Origin: Bacteroidales bacterium
Lineage (GTDB): Bacteria > Bacteroidota > Bacteroidia > Bacteroidales > 4484-276
Direction: 5' to 3'
DNA length: 32,857 bases
Assembly (NCBI GenBank): GCA_012523265.1
Contig: JAAYIU010000040.1
Coordinates: forward strand, 1-32,857
Shown here in pieces: positions 9,846 to 18,712 of the stretch. The notes under the pieces are model-generated. The model did no database searches. It was not told where the DNA came from and was given only the letters and a program-made list of their open reading frames with translations. Positions within the stretch are counted from its first letter, which is position 1. Each line of letters begins with the position of its first letter. The position numbers and the translations under genes were made by a program.

Positions 9846-10946
9846 ATGAAAAGAATTAATCTCCTCACCTGGTGCCTGGTAGCTCTATTTGGCCTGGCCA
9901 CATTTGATGCAACAGCACAGAAAGCCGACCTTAAGCTTAAAACCGTAAAAAGTGTAAAAACTGCCGACACCAAAGCCCTCAAACGCCAAAGCTCCTGCTG
10001 GAGCAATGCCGGCACCGCGCTCCTTGAGGCTGAGTGGCTGCGCAACGGAAAACCTGAAGCCGACCTTTCGGTAATGGATTTTGTGCACAATGCTTACCTG
10101 CTTAAGGCACAGGCTTACCTCGATTGGGAGGGCAAAATTAAGGTAAACGAAATGTCGCCGGCCATCGACGTAATGAAACTTGCCAAAGTGTATGGCTTTG
10201 TTCCCGAAACTGCCTACATGTATCCGCAGCAAGACCTGATGTCTCCTAACACTGCGGAGATGGATGCCATTTTGCGTGGCACCCTGCGCTTGGTGCAGGA
10301 AAAAGAAAAGGGAGTTTTTACCGAAAAATGGCAAAACACCTATAACACCACCCTGATGCGCTACATCGGCGAAAGCCAGATCAGCTTCGACTACAACGGT
10401 ACTACCTATACACCGGTAAGCTTTGCCCAATCCTCAGGCCTCAACTTTGACGATTACCTGATGATGACCTCCGATTTGCGCAGCGATAAAAATACAAAAT
10501 GCGATCTGCAGATGGCACAAAACTGGGGCGACTACAAATTTTATAATGTCGCTTTCAACGATTTGAGCCAAACCATAAACAATGCTGTCGAAAATAATTA
10601 CACCGTACTTTGGTATGGTAAACTCGATAAAGATGCTATGGTTGGCGATGATATGGCTGTGGTTTCGGCAGGTGACAAAGAAAAACCTACCGCCGAAATG
10701 GAAGTAAGTGCTGACCTGCGCCAGGAGACTTTTGAGGAAAATATCTCCAAAGAACAGGATTATCTCCTGATTTTTGGAATTGCAAAAGATGAAGAGGGAA
10801 AGACCTACTTCCAGGCGAAAAAGGTGTGCGAAGCCGGCGACCAGGTTGTCAATTTGTCGGAAGCTTACGTCAGCCTCAACACGATTCATCTTACCCTTAA
10901 CAAAAATGCCATGCCGGCAGCGCTTCGCAAAGGCCTTGGTTTGTAA
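9846..10946 (+). CDS. Secreted C1B (aminopeptidase C/bleomycin hydrolase-like) family protein, probably catalytically inactive
   Basis: Signal peptide ending ATAQ. SSCWSNAGTALLEAEWLR around the nucleophile region, PVSFAQSSGLNFDDYLMMTS, and C-term SEAYVSLNTIHLTLNKNAMPAALRKGLGL resemble Bacteroidetes C1B peptidases. Expected His and Asn positions are not conserved. Confidence 0.75.
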   Translation: MKRINLLTWCLVALFGLATFDATAQKADLKLKTVKSVKTADTKALKRQSSCWSNAGTALLEAEWLRNGKPEADLSVMDFVHNAYLLKAQAYLDWEGKIKVNEMSPAIDVMKLAKVYGFVPETAYMYPQQDLMSPNTAEMDAILRGTLRLVQEKEKGVFTEKWQNTYNTTLMRYIGESQISFDYNGTTYTPVSFAQSSGLNFDDYLMMTSDLRSDKNTKCDLQMAQNWGDYKFYNVAFNDLSQTINNAVENNYTVLWYGKLDKDAMVGDDMAVVSAGDKEKPTAEMEVSADLRQETFEENISKEQDYLLIFGIAKDEEGKTYFQAKKVCEAGDQVVNLSEAYVSLNTIHLTLNKNAMPAALRKGLGL

Positions 10947-10970
10947 AAGAAAAATTTATTTTTAAAAAAG

Positions 10971-11006
10971 AAAATCCTGTTCCTAAAGTTGGAACAGGAT
11001 TTTTTT
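10971..11006. terminator. Bidirectional intrinsic terminator between the C1-like gene and batE
   Basis: aaaatcctgttcc-taaagtt-ggaacaggattttttt stem-loop with T-tract. Confidence 0.9.
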
Positions 11007-11025
11007 GTATCAAAAAATTACTGTA

Positions 11026-11778
11026 TTAAATCTTTCTGATGTCTTCTTCTTTGAGCCACCCTACACTGCCGTTGGCAATTGTTATTTCGTACCAGTCGCC
11101 CACATGGTCGGTAAGTTGCACTTTGGTGCCTTCGTGAATTACAAAAAGGTCGATGCTCGAATCGGTGGGTGAGCTTTTGATGGTGACTGTGGGTGTAAAA
11201 ACAATAGCCTGATGATCGCGGCTGAAAGAGGTGTGTTTTTGCCGGGCAAGCAGAAACGATACTCCAAACAGGATCAAAAAGATGATGCCGCTCCAGAAGC
11301 TGGCTTTTCTAAGCCAGACGATATTCGAGAGTAAGAATACCAGCAGCATGAGAATTGTCAGGCCAAATACTGTAAGGCTTATCCAGCCCCATGCGTCGAG
11401 CGAGAAAGCATAGACCAGGCTTTTCCACCAGCGTGCGTAAAAAGCTTCAGGGACAGTTTCTATTTTGTCGACGATGCGGTTGTTGGCAATGCTTAGGTTG
11501 AACAAAATATTGTCGTCAGCGGGTGCGAGCTTGCGGGCTTTTTCGTAATAGAGGATTGCCTGCGGCATATTGTTGAGCTTAAAATAGGTGTTGCCCAAAT
11601 TGTAATACAATTCGGGCGCCTCGTAGCCATTCTCGATCACCTTCTGGTAAAGTGTGGCAGCCTGCTCATATTCGTTTTGGTTGTAGAGATTGTTGGCTTC
11701 TTCTATCAAAAGCTGGTTGTCGTCGGCCCACGCGAATGTTGCGCTAAGCAAAAAAAGGATGACAAGGAATTTTTTCAT
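11026..11778 (-). CDS. batE: BatE-like TPR + transmembrane + SH3 domain protein
   Basis: Signal peptide, TPR repeats (EYEQAATLYQKVIENGYEAPELYYNLGNTYFKL), two TM helices, C-terminal bacterial SH3 (VTIKSSPTDSS...VGWLKEEDIRKI). Last gene of the bat operon. Confidence 0.8.
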   Translation of the reverse strand: MKKFLVILFLLSATFAWADDNQLLIEEANNLYNQNEYEQAATLYQKVIENGYEAPELYYNLGNTYFKLNNMPQAILYYEKARKLAPADDNILFNLSIANNRIVDKIETVPEAFYARWWKSLVYAFSLDAWGWISLTVFGLTILMLLVFLLSNIVWLRKASFWSGIIFLILFGVSFLLARQKHTSFSRDHQAIVFTPTVTIKSSPTDSSIDLFVIHEGTKVQLTDHVGDWYEITIANGSVGWLKEEDIRKI

Positions 11779-11791
11779 TTTTCTTTTGCTG

Positions 11792-13702
11792 TTATTTAAG
11801 TTCTCGTTCTATTTTGGTAATTACGTCGAGCGCCTGGTGGTAGACTTTGTCCATCACCTCTGATTTTTCGCCCGGAGCAAAGCGGGCGTATTCCGTGCTG
11901 TTGAGTGTTTCGATAAACTGATCGGCAACTTCGGGATTCACCTTGCGGTGGTTAAGGATGTCACGCACGTTGTCCATCGATAGCTCGGCAGGAGGGATGT
12001 TTAGTTTATCGCTCATGTAGCCCCAGAGCGCTCTTGAGATTTCATTATAAAAAGCAAATTCTTTTTTCTCTTTCAGATACGAAGCCGCCAGCTTCAGTCG
12101 GCGGCGCGACACTTTGGTAGCTTTTCGGGTGCGCATTCTGGCCACATCGCGGCGCCGGCGAACGGTACGGCGCCACACAATGAGGATGGCAATAGCTACA
12201 ACAGCGATTGCCAGCATCAGCAGGTTGTAAAGCGGCGATCTGAAAAAGTAGGTGCCGATGGGGCGCAGTTGGTAAGGCGGTAGCTTAATGTGGCGAATGT
12301 CGCGGCCAATGTATTGGATGTCGGTTTGGTTGGTGCCGCCCTGGTAGGTGATTTGTGCGGCCTGGCCGTCGCCTTTGCTCACGGTGACGTCGTAGGCCGG
12401 TGTGTTGAGGTTTACGTAACTCTGGCGGCTCACGTCGAAGTAAGAAAAAGGTACCGACTTGATGGTGTAGCTGCCGGGGTTGCGCGGGATGATAAGATAT
12501 TCGAAGGTTCGCGTGCCTGAAACGCCGCTTAGGTTTACCTGTATGTTGTTGCTGATTTCCGGATCGTAAACTTCAAAGTCGGGCGGGAAGACGACCTTAG
12601 GTGCATCGATGAGTTCGATGTTGCCGCGGCCTTTGAGCTTAAAGCGCAGGGTGATAGGCTCGTTGGTTTTTACTTCGCTATTGCTAAGCTCCGACTCGAA
12701 CGAGAAGCTGCCCACCGCGCCGCTGAAATCCGTCGGTTTATTTTGGGTGGGCAATGGTTTTACATCAATTTTCAGGCTGTTGGAGATGAGCTTTTTTTCG
12801 ACATTTTGGTAGCGGCTGTTGAAAAAAGGATCGTTGAAGAAGCTGTCGAAGAAAGGATCGGAGCTATTGCGGCGTGAGGCGGAGCGCACCTGTGCCACGC
12901 ATTCCAGCAGGCCGGGTTCGATCACTATCTGGCCGCTGCGCTGGGCAAAGAGCGCCAGTTTTTTCACCTCTGCCACAACGAATTCCTGCCCGTTGATCAC
13001 CTCGCGGGTTTGTGGGTATTCTTTGATATTCTGAAAAAGGTCTTTGCTCCAGAAGCCAGGGAAAGAGTTTATTTCGGAGACATTGATGTTGGAAATGGGC
13101 AGGCTGGTATAAAGTTTATAGGTGATGATTACCTGCTCGCCCTGATAGGGTGTGCTGTTGCTGATCTGTGCACGCAGGAAAAGGTCGTCGGCGCCGGCAG
13201 TGGCTCCTGCGCTTTTTTGCTGGCCGGTGCCTGGTTGAGCAGCAGCATTTTTCACTACTTTTACCTGAACGCTGTTGGAGGTGTAGTTTTTTCCATCCAC
13301 CACAATAGTGGCTGGTGGGATGGTAAAAGTGCCTTCGGCAGAAGCTTGGAGGATGTACGAAAAAACGTACTCGCTCGTGCGGCTCACCTTCCCGTTGATG
13401 ATTTGCACGCTGCTGCTGGTGGAGGTGTTCGGGCCGCTGAGCATTTGAAAGTCGGTGATGTTGGGCCCGCGAAAGTTGGCTCCTTCTGCATTGATTTTAT
13501 AATTGAGCTGAAAGCGCTCGCCTGAAGTAACTACAGGCTTGGCTGTTGCCGTAAATTTCACCTCGTCGGCACGAACGCTGCCTGCGCCAAGCATCAGCCA
13601 GGCGGCGACAAGCCATAGCATCGTCTTTGCCATCCGGCTTGGTGAAACAAAATTTCTTTTGGTCTTATTCATTATCTCATTACTAAACATAGGTGCTACC
13701 AA
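11792..13702 (-). CDS. batD: BatD-like oxygen tolerance protein
   Basis: Signal/TM N-terminus, Ig-like repeats (FTATAKPVVTSGERFQLNYKINAEGANFRGPNITDFQMLSGPN), C-terminal TM and basic cytoplasmic tail. Located between batC and batE. True start may be an internal ATG (MNKTKRNF...). Confidence 0.85.
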   Translation of the reverse strand: MVAPMFSNEIMNKTKRNFVSPSRMAKTMLWLVAAWLMLGAGSVRADEVKFTATAKPVVTSGERFQLNYKINAEGANFRGPNITDFQMLSGPNTSTSSSVQIINGKVSRTSEYVFSYILQASAEGTFTIPPATIVVDGKNYTSNSVQVKVVKNAAAQPGTGQQKSAGATAGADDLFLRAQISNSTPYQGEQVIITYKLYTSLPISNINVSEINSFPGFWSKDLFQNIKEYPQTREVINGQEFVVAEVKKLALFAQRSGQIVIEPGLLECVAQVRSASRRNSSDPFFDSFFNDPFFNSRYQNVEKKLISNSLKIDVKPLPTQNKPTDFSGAVGSFSFESELSNSEVKTNEPITLRFKLKGRGNIELIDAPKVVFPPDFEVYDPEISNNIQVNLSGVSGTRTFEYLIIPRNPGSYTIKSVPFSYFDVSRQSYVNLNTPAYDVTVSKGDGQAAQITYQGGTNQTDIQYIGRDIRHIKLPPYQLRPIGTYFFRSPLYNLLMLAIAVVAIAILIVWRRTVRRRRDVARMRTRKATKVSRRRLKLAASYLKEKKEFAFYNEISRALWGYMSDKLNIPPAELSMDNVRDILNHRKVNPEVADQFIETLNSTEYARFAPGEKSEVMDKVYHQALDVITKIERELK

Positions 13703-14487
13703 TCTTTATCTGACTTCACGCGCTTGGCCGACTTGAGCTTCTCGAGCTTGAGTTTCTCCAGGGTATTCTTTTCATTATCTTTTAAAGCCTGCAGCATTCG
13801 CTCGGCGTCTTCTTTTGAGATTTGCTTAGGCTGCTGCCCCTGTGGCTGCTGCTGTTGGTCGCCCTGGTTTTGCTGTTGCTGATCTTGTTGTTGCTGATCT
13901 TTCTGCTCTTGGTTCTGCTGCTGCTGATCGTCTTGCTTATCCTGATCATTTTCCTGATCTTGCTTTTGCTGATCATCTTTTTTATCCTGATCATTTTTCT
14001 GATCCTGATTCTGATCCTGCTTTTGCTGTTGCTGTTGTTGTTGCAACATCTGCCGGGCGTACTCCAGGTTGTATTTGCTGTCGGTGTCGTCGGGATTTAT
14101 GCGCAGGGCATTTTTGTAAGCATCAATGGCCGGCTGGTATTGTTGTGACTGAACCAGAGAATTTCCTAAATTATGATAGGCTCCGGCTCTGGCTTCAGGG
14201 GTTTGAAGCGCGCCGGCAAGTTTTTCATAAATCTTGACCGATTCCTCGTAGCCTTCCTGCTGATACAACGAAGTTCCCAGATTGAACTCCCCTTTGGCGG
14301 AGTTTTGATTTTTCTCAAGCGCTTTACGGTAGTCGATTTCGGCTTTTTTAAAATCCTGATCAGCATAGGCGTTGTTGCCACGACGGATGAATTTATTCTC
14401 ATTCTGTGCCTCCGCCTTCAGGCCAAAAGCCATCATTAGCGTAAGCGCAATAATTATGGTTTGTAGGATGTGATGTGTGTTTTTCAT
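13696..14487 (-). CDS. batC: BatC-like TPR protein with Q/D/K-rich tail
   Basis: Signal peptide, TPRs (NAYADQDFKKAEIDYRKALEKNQNSAKGEFNLGTSLYQ), long low-complexity Q/D/N/K segment. Operon position. Confidence 0.8.
   Translation of the reverse strand: MKNTHHILQTIIIALTLMMAFGLKAEAQNENKFIRRGNNAYADQDFKKAEIDYRKALEKNQNSAKGEFNLGTSLYQQEGYEESVKIYEKLAGALQTPEARAGAYHNLGNSLVQSQQYQPAIDAYKNALRINPDDTDSKYNLEYARQMLQQQQQQQKQDQNQDQKNDQDKKDDQQKQDQENDQDKQDDQQQQNQEQKDQQQQDQQQQNQGDQQQQPQGQQPKQISKEDAERMLQALKDNEKNTLEKLKLEKLKSAKRVKSDKDW
13850..14045 (-). repeat. Low-complexity coding repeat encoding a Q/D/K/N-rich tract
   Basis: Runs of ctg/ttg/atc triplets on the + strand, encoding QQQQQQQKQDQNQDQKNDQDKKDDQQKQDQENDQDKQDDQQQQNQEQKDQQQQDQQQQNQGDQQQQ on the - strand. 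Confidence 0.85.
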
Positions 14488-14510
14488 TTTCTGATTTCCA
14501 CTTCTGACAT

Positions 14511-15554
14511 TTATTTTTTCTCACCGAAAAGGTTGACATTGCGAAAACGCTTTCCCCGACGGTCGAAAATGGTGAACTCTGTCAACAACAATAATAACGC
14601 AGCCGTAAGGAAATATTGGAACCGGTTTTCGTAATCGGAGAAAACACGCGACTCAAATTTGGTTTTCTCGAGTTTATTGATTTCATCAAAAATAACCTCC
14701 AGACCTGCCTGCGTATTATTGGCGCGCACATATTCTCCTTTTCCGGCATCGGCTATCTGTCGCAGCATCTCCTCGTTGAGGCGCGTGATGACAGTGTTGT
14801 TGCTGCGGTCTTTTTTAAATCCGGTTTGATTTCCATACCGGTCGTACACCGGAATAGGTGCTCCTTCGGGCAAGCCCATGCCGATGGTGTAAACGCGGAT
14901 ACCGTTTTCGGCTACCTTTTTGGCCGCTATGATGGCATCGCCTTCGTGGTCTTCGCCATCGGTAATGATGATGATGGCTTTCTCGTGTTCGTTTTCGCCA
15001 AAAGCTTCCGCAGCCAGGTTGATGGCGGCAGCGATGGCGGTGCCTTGTGTGGGCACAATGTCGGTATTGATGGTAGAGAGAAAAAGTCGTGCAGCCGAGT
15101 AATCGGTTGTGATGGGCAATTGTGTGTAGGCGTTGCCTGCAAACACCACGATGCCGATGCGGTCGTTGTTAAGCTTGTCCAAAAGCCGCGAAATGGCCTG
15201 CCGTGCGCTAAGTAGCCTGCTGGGCTTGATGTCTTCGGCGAGCATGCTGTTGGATACGTCGATGGCGATAACGATGTCGATTCCTTTGCGTTCCACCGTT
15301 TCGAGCTTAGAGCCTACCTGCAGGTTGGCCAGGCCTGCGGCGATAAAAGCAAACGCCAGGATGAGCAGAATAAACTTCAGCACCGGACGGCTCCGGCTGA
15401 TGTCGGGCGTGAGACGCTTTACCAAAACCTGCTCTCCAAAGCGTCGCATGGCGCGTCGATGCCAGCTGCGCATCACCACAAAAAGAATGATGAACAAAGG
15501 GATGAGCAGCAACGCATAGAAATAACCTGGTTCGGCGAATTTTAAAATTTGCAT
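14511..15554 (-). CDS. batB: BatB-like von Willebrand factor A domain membrane protein
   Basis: N-terminal TM helices, MIDAS IAIDVSNSMLAEDIKPSRL, TDGEDHEGD, C-terminal TM helix. Confidence 0.85.
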   Translation of the reverse strand: MQILKFAEPGYFYALLLIPLFIILFVVMRSWHRRAMRRFGEQVLVKRLTPDISRSRPVLKFILLILAFAFIAAGLANLQVGSKLETVERKGIDIVIAIDVSNSMLAEDIKPSRLLSARQAISRLLDKLNNDRIGIVVFAGNAYTQLPITTDYSAARLFLSTINTDIVPTQGTAIAAAINLAAEAFGENEHEKAIIIITDGEDHEGDAIIAAKKVAENGIRVYTIGMGLPEGAPIPVYDRYGNQTGFKKDRSNNTVITRLNEEMLRQIADAGKGEYVRANNTQAGLEVIFDEINKLEKTKFESRVFSDYENRFQYFLTAALLLLLTEFTIFDRRGKRFRNVNLFGEKK

Positions 15555-15662
15555 GCCTTTATTCTTTTTTTAATAACAGTTGTCAAGTTGTCGGGTTGTT
15601 AATTTTTTTGGTGTTGAGATTTTTACATTAACCAAGAATTCATCATAATATTCCCATTTTTT

Positions 15663-15674
15663 GGGCTAAAGCCC
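15663..15674. repeat. Short inverted repeat tgggc-taaa-gccca in the batA-batB gap
   Basis: ttgggctaaagcccac in the 189-bp gap between batA and batB. Confidence 0.4.
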
Positions 15675-15743
15675 ACTAAAACTTTTGGTTACAAAATTTT
15701 ATATCAGACCTAAAAAAGTAACTATTCAATATTAAGAAACAAA

Positions 15744-16748
15744 TTACGGTGTGCTTCTGAACAATGTGTTTTTTAATAAAATCTCCAAACCAAAAAGCAC
15801 CAGCGCCAGCAATGCCAGCGGATAGAACTCTTCGGTTTTCTTATGAAATTCAGTGACGTCAATTTTGGATTTCTCCAGTTGATCGATCTCCTGATAAACG
15901 GCTTCGAGTTTTTGATTAGAGGTGGCTCTAAAATATTTCCCGTCGGTCATGGCGGCGATTTGCTGCAGCAACGCATCATCAATTTTTACCTCCATATTCT
16001 GATAACGCATTCCAAAAGGAGTTTGAACCGGGTAGGGTGCCACTCCTATAGTTCCCACGCCAATGGTGTAAACGCGGATGCCGTAAAGTTTGGCAATTTC
16101 GGCAGCCGACAGCGGATCCACAGCGCCCATATTATTCACACCATCGGTAAGCAGGATGATTACTTTGCTGATGGCTTTGCTGTCGCGCAGCCGCGTGATG
16201 GCCGTAGCCAGTCCGTCGCCCAATGCTGTTCCGTCTTCTATCATGCCGCTTTTGAGCTGGCCAAACATTTCTTTCAGCACCTGATGGTCGGTGGTGAGCG
16301 GCACCTGGGTAAAAGTTTCGCCGGCAAATACTACCAGTCCCATCCGGTCATTCGGGCGATTTTTGATGAAGTCGATGGCTACCTTTTTGGCGGCTTCAAT
16401 GCGGTTGGGCTTTAGGTCTTCGGCAAGCATACTTCCCGAAATGTCCATGGCCATCACGATGTCGATGCCTTCGATGGTGATATCCTGCGAGCTGGAAGTG
16501 CTTTGCGGACGGGCAATGGCTACAATGAGCAAGGCCACAGCCACTATGCGCAGCAAAAAAAGTGTGTGATACAGCCATTGCCGCCACGACCAGCGTGTAC
16601 GGGCAAAAAAACTCGTGCCCGAAATCTGTATCTCCGCTTTGCTGTGGCGGTGTTTGAACCAATACCAAATCCCCATCAATGGGATTACCAGCAAAAGATA
16701 GAGGTATTCAGGATTGGCAAATTCGATATTATTGAGCATAGCTTTCAT
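15744..16748 (-). CDS. batA: BatA-like von Willebrand factor A domain membrane protein
   Basis: TM N-terminus, MIDAS VMAMDISGSMLAEDLKPNRI, LLTDGVNNMGAVDP, C-terminal TM helix. Confidence 0.87.
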   Translation of the reverse strand: MKAMLNNIEFANPEYLYLLLVIPLMGIWYWFKHRHSKAEIQISGTSFFARTRWSWRQWLYHTLFLLRIVAVALLIVAIARPQSTSSSQDITIEGIDIVMAMDISGSMLAEDLKPNRIEAAKKVAIDFIKNRPNDRMGLVVFAGETFTQVPLTTDHQVLKEMFGQLKSGMIEDGTALGDGLATAITRLRDSKAISKVIILLTDGVNNMGAVDPLSAAEIAKLYGIRVYTIGVGTIGVAPYPVQTPFGMRYQNMEVKIDDALLQQIAAMTDGKYFRATSNQKLEAVYQEIDQLEKSKIDVTEFHKKTEEFYPLALLALVLFGLEILLKNTLFRSTP

Positions 16749-17766
16749 TGCGGGTTACTGTGGGAGCCGCCTCTGCGATGGCTTCCTTTGTATATTCGTT
16801 TGAACCATTCATCTTTTCTGTTTTGTTTTCGGATGCCGGCGCGGTGTCCTTTACAAAGTCGGTTGCCTGCTGCATGCTTTGGCTGTTCTCGCCGGGTATC
16901 GGTGTGTATTTTGCAAATTTCACCAGATCGGCCAGCTCGAGAATTTGCTGCAGCTCACGCAGGTTTTTATCCGGCAAATTGATGTCGTATGCTGCCTGCA
17001 TAATCTCCTGAGAGGTCATTTCGGGAGCCATAATACCAAACCGGTCGTCGAGGTACTGCCTGACGATTTCCGTAAGGCGCGAGTGATATAGTTTGATCAG
17101 GTTTTTTTGCCATAGCTTTTCGTTGCGCAGTTTTTCAAGCTCATCGAGCGCCCACCGGTGGGGCGGTATTTTTGGCTTCGGGCGCGCAAACACAACAGGC
17201 TGTTTTTTCTTTCTTTTTTTATAATAATAAAAAAGAGCGGCGCCGATAAGCAGCACGGCCACTATGAGCAAAATCCACGGAAACAGTTCGGCAAAAGTTA
17301 GCGGCGCAGCGATAGGACCTTTGATGGGCTTGATGGCTTGTGTAGTATCTACTGCTACCGTAAAAACGTTTAGCAGGAAAGGCTCCGTTTCTGCTATGGT
17401 ATCCAGGGCTGCGCCTGTTGCAAAACTAACAGGCGGAATCACATAATACCCCGAGTCGAAGACGGTGATGGTAAGCTTTTGATCGATGCGCAGCATTCCG
17501 TTAGCCATGCGCGTGGTGTCGATGGTTCCGCGGTGTATAATCTCGATGTCGGCGGTGAGGGTATCGGTAAAAACAGGCCACCGGAAAGGTGTGGTTTGCG
17601 GAAGCTGCAACTGCAAATTAAAACCGATTTGGTCGCCGATAAGCATGCTGTTGGTATCCAGCGAAGCGCTGGCCACAGGCTGCTGAGCCTGGGTTGTCAT
17701 CGTTATCACCAGCAGCAACGACAATAGAATTTTATTGATATTTTCGTTCATCATTTTCATAATCAA
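16729..17766 (-). CDS. DUF4381-like membrane protein of the bat operon
   Basis: Signal peptide, Ig-like ectodomain, single TM (FPWILLIVAVLLIGAALFYYYKKRKKKQP), cytoplasmic HRWALDELEKLR...YHSRLTEIVRQYLDDRFGI typical of DUF4381. Overlaps batA by about 20 bp. Confidence 0.7.
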   Translation of the reverse strand: MIMKMMNENINKILLSLLLVITMTTQAQQPVASASLDTNSMLIGDQIGFNLQLQLPQTTPFRWPVFTDTLTADIEIIHRGTIDTTRMANGMLRIDQKLTITVFDSGYYVIPPVSFATGAALDTIAETEPFLLNVFTVAVDTTQAIKPIKGPIAAPLTFAELFPWILLIVAVLLIGAALFYYYKKRKKKQPVVFARPKPKIPPHRWALDELEKLRNEKLWQKNLIKLYHSRLTEIVRQYLDDRFGIMAPEMTSQEIMQAAYDINLPDKNLRELQQILELADLVKFAKYTPIPGENSQSMQQATDFVKDTAPASENKTEKMNGSNEYTKEAIAEAAPTVTRNESYAQ

Positions 17767-17771
17767 TTTGA

Positions 17772-18647
17772 TCAGGCTCGTGCTTCGCGTCGTTTGAACA
17801 AGCCGATCAGTTGCTTTACGTAATCCTGATCGGTACGGATGTTCACCACATCAACGCCGCTTTTCAAAAACGTCCGGCGCAGGTATTTTTCGTTGTCGAG
17901 ATGCTCCTGCCGGTATTGCCGGCGCACCGTACTGCTCGAAGTGTCAGTCCAGCGGGTTTTGCCGGTCTCGGCATCTTTAAATTTGGCCAGTCCGATGTTC
18001 GGCAGCTCCGTTTCACGCTCATCAAAAACACGGATGGCAATCACATCGTGTTTGTTGTTGGCAATTTGCAGCGCTTCATCAAAACCTTTATCCATAAAGT
18101 CGGAAAGCACAAAAGCGGTGCATCGTTTTTTGATGCCGTTGGTGAGAAAGCGCAGCGATTCTGAAACTTTGGTTTGCTGGTTTTGGGTTTTGAAATCCAC
18201 CAGCTCGCGGATGATGCGCAAGATGTGGGTGCTGCCTTTTTTGGGCGGAATAAATTTCTCGATTTGATTACTAAAAAAGATCACCCCTACTTTGTCATTG
18301 TTTTGTATGGCCGAAAAGGCCAAAACAGCAGCTATCTCAGTTATCATTTCTTCTTTGAGCATGCTTCGGGTGCCAAACTCGTTGGAGCCGCTCACGTCGA
18401 TGAGCAGCATCACGGTCAGTTCGCGTTCTTCTTCAAAAATTTTGATAAAAGGATGATTAAAACGTGCCGTCACGTTCCAGTCGATACTGCGTATGTCGTC
18501 GCCGTATTGATATTCGCGCACCTCGCTGAAAGCCATACCTCGCCCTTTGAAGGCGCTGTGGTATTGTCCGGAAAATATCTGGTTGGACAATCCGCGTGTT
18601 TTTATCTCTATCTTTCTTACTTTTTTAAATATTTCCGATGCGTCCAT
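17772..18647 (-). CDS. DUF58 domain-containing protein
   Basis: GMAFSEVREYQYGDDIRSIDWNVTARFNHPFIKIFEEERELTVMLLIDVSGSNEFG is the DUF58 signature with a vWA-like DxSxS. Confidence 0.92.
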   Translation of the reverse strand: MDASEIFKKVRKIEIKTRGLSNQIFSGQYHSAFKGRGMAFSEVREYQYGDDIRSIDWNVTARFNHPFIKIFEEERELTVMLLIDVSGSNEFGTRSMLKEEMITEIAAVLAFSAIQNNDKVGVIFFSNQIEKFIPPKKGSTHILRIIRELVDFKTQNQQTKVSESLRFLTNGIKKRCTAFVLSDFMDKGFDEALQIANNKHDVIAIRVFDERETELPNIGLAKFKDAETGKTRWTDTSSSTVRRQYRQEHLDNEKYLRRTFLKSGVDVVNIRTDQDYVKQLIGLFKRREARA

Positions 18648-18712
18648 AACCTGGTCTTAAATGATAGGCGGGAAAAATTGCAAACTTCATTAGTCCGTTT
18701 TTTCGGAACCGA

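Noticed and set aside
13822-14148. 108-aa + strand ORF almost entirely Leu/Ile/Val, resembling a transmembrane protein
   Set aside because: Antisense translation of the Q/D/K-rich repeat in batC (cag/gat codons read as ctg/atc). No independent coding support.
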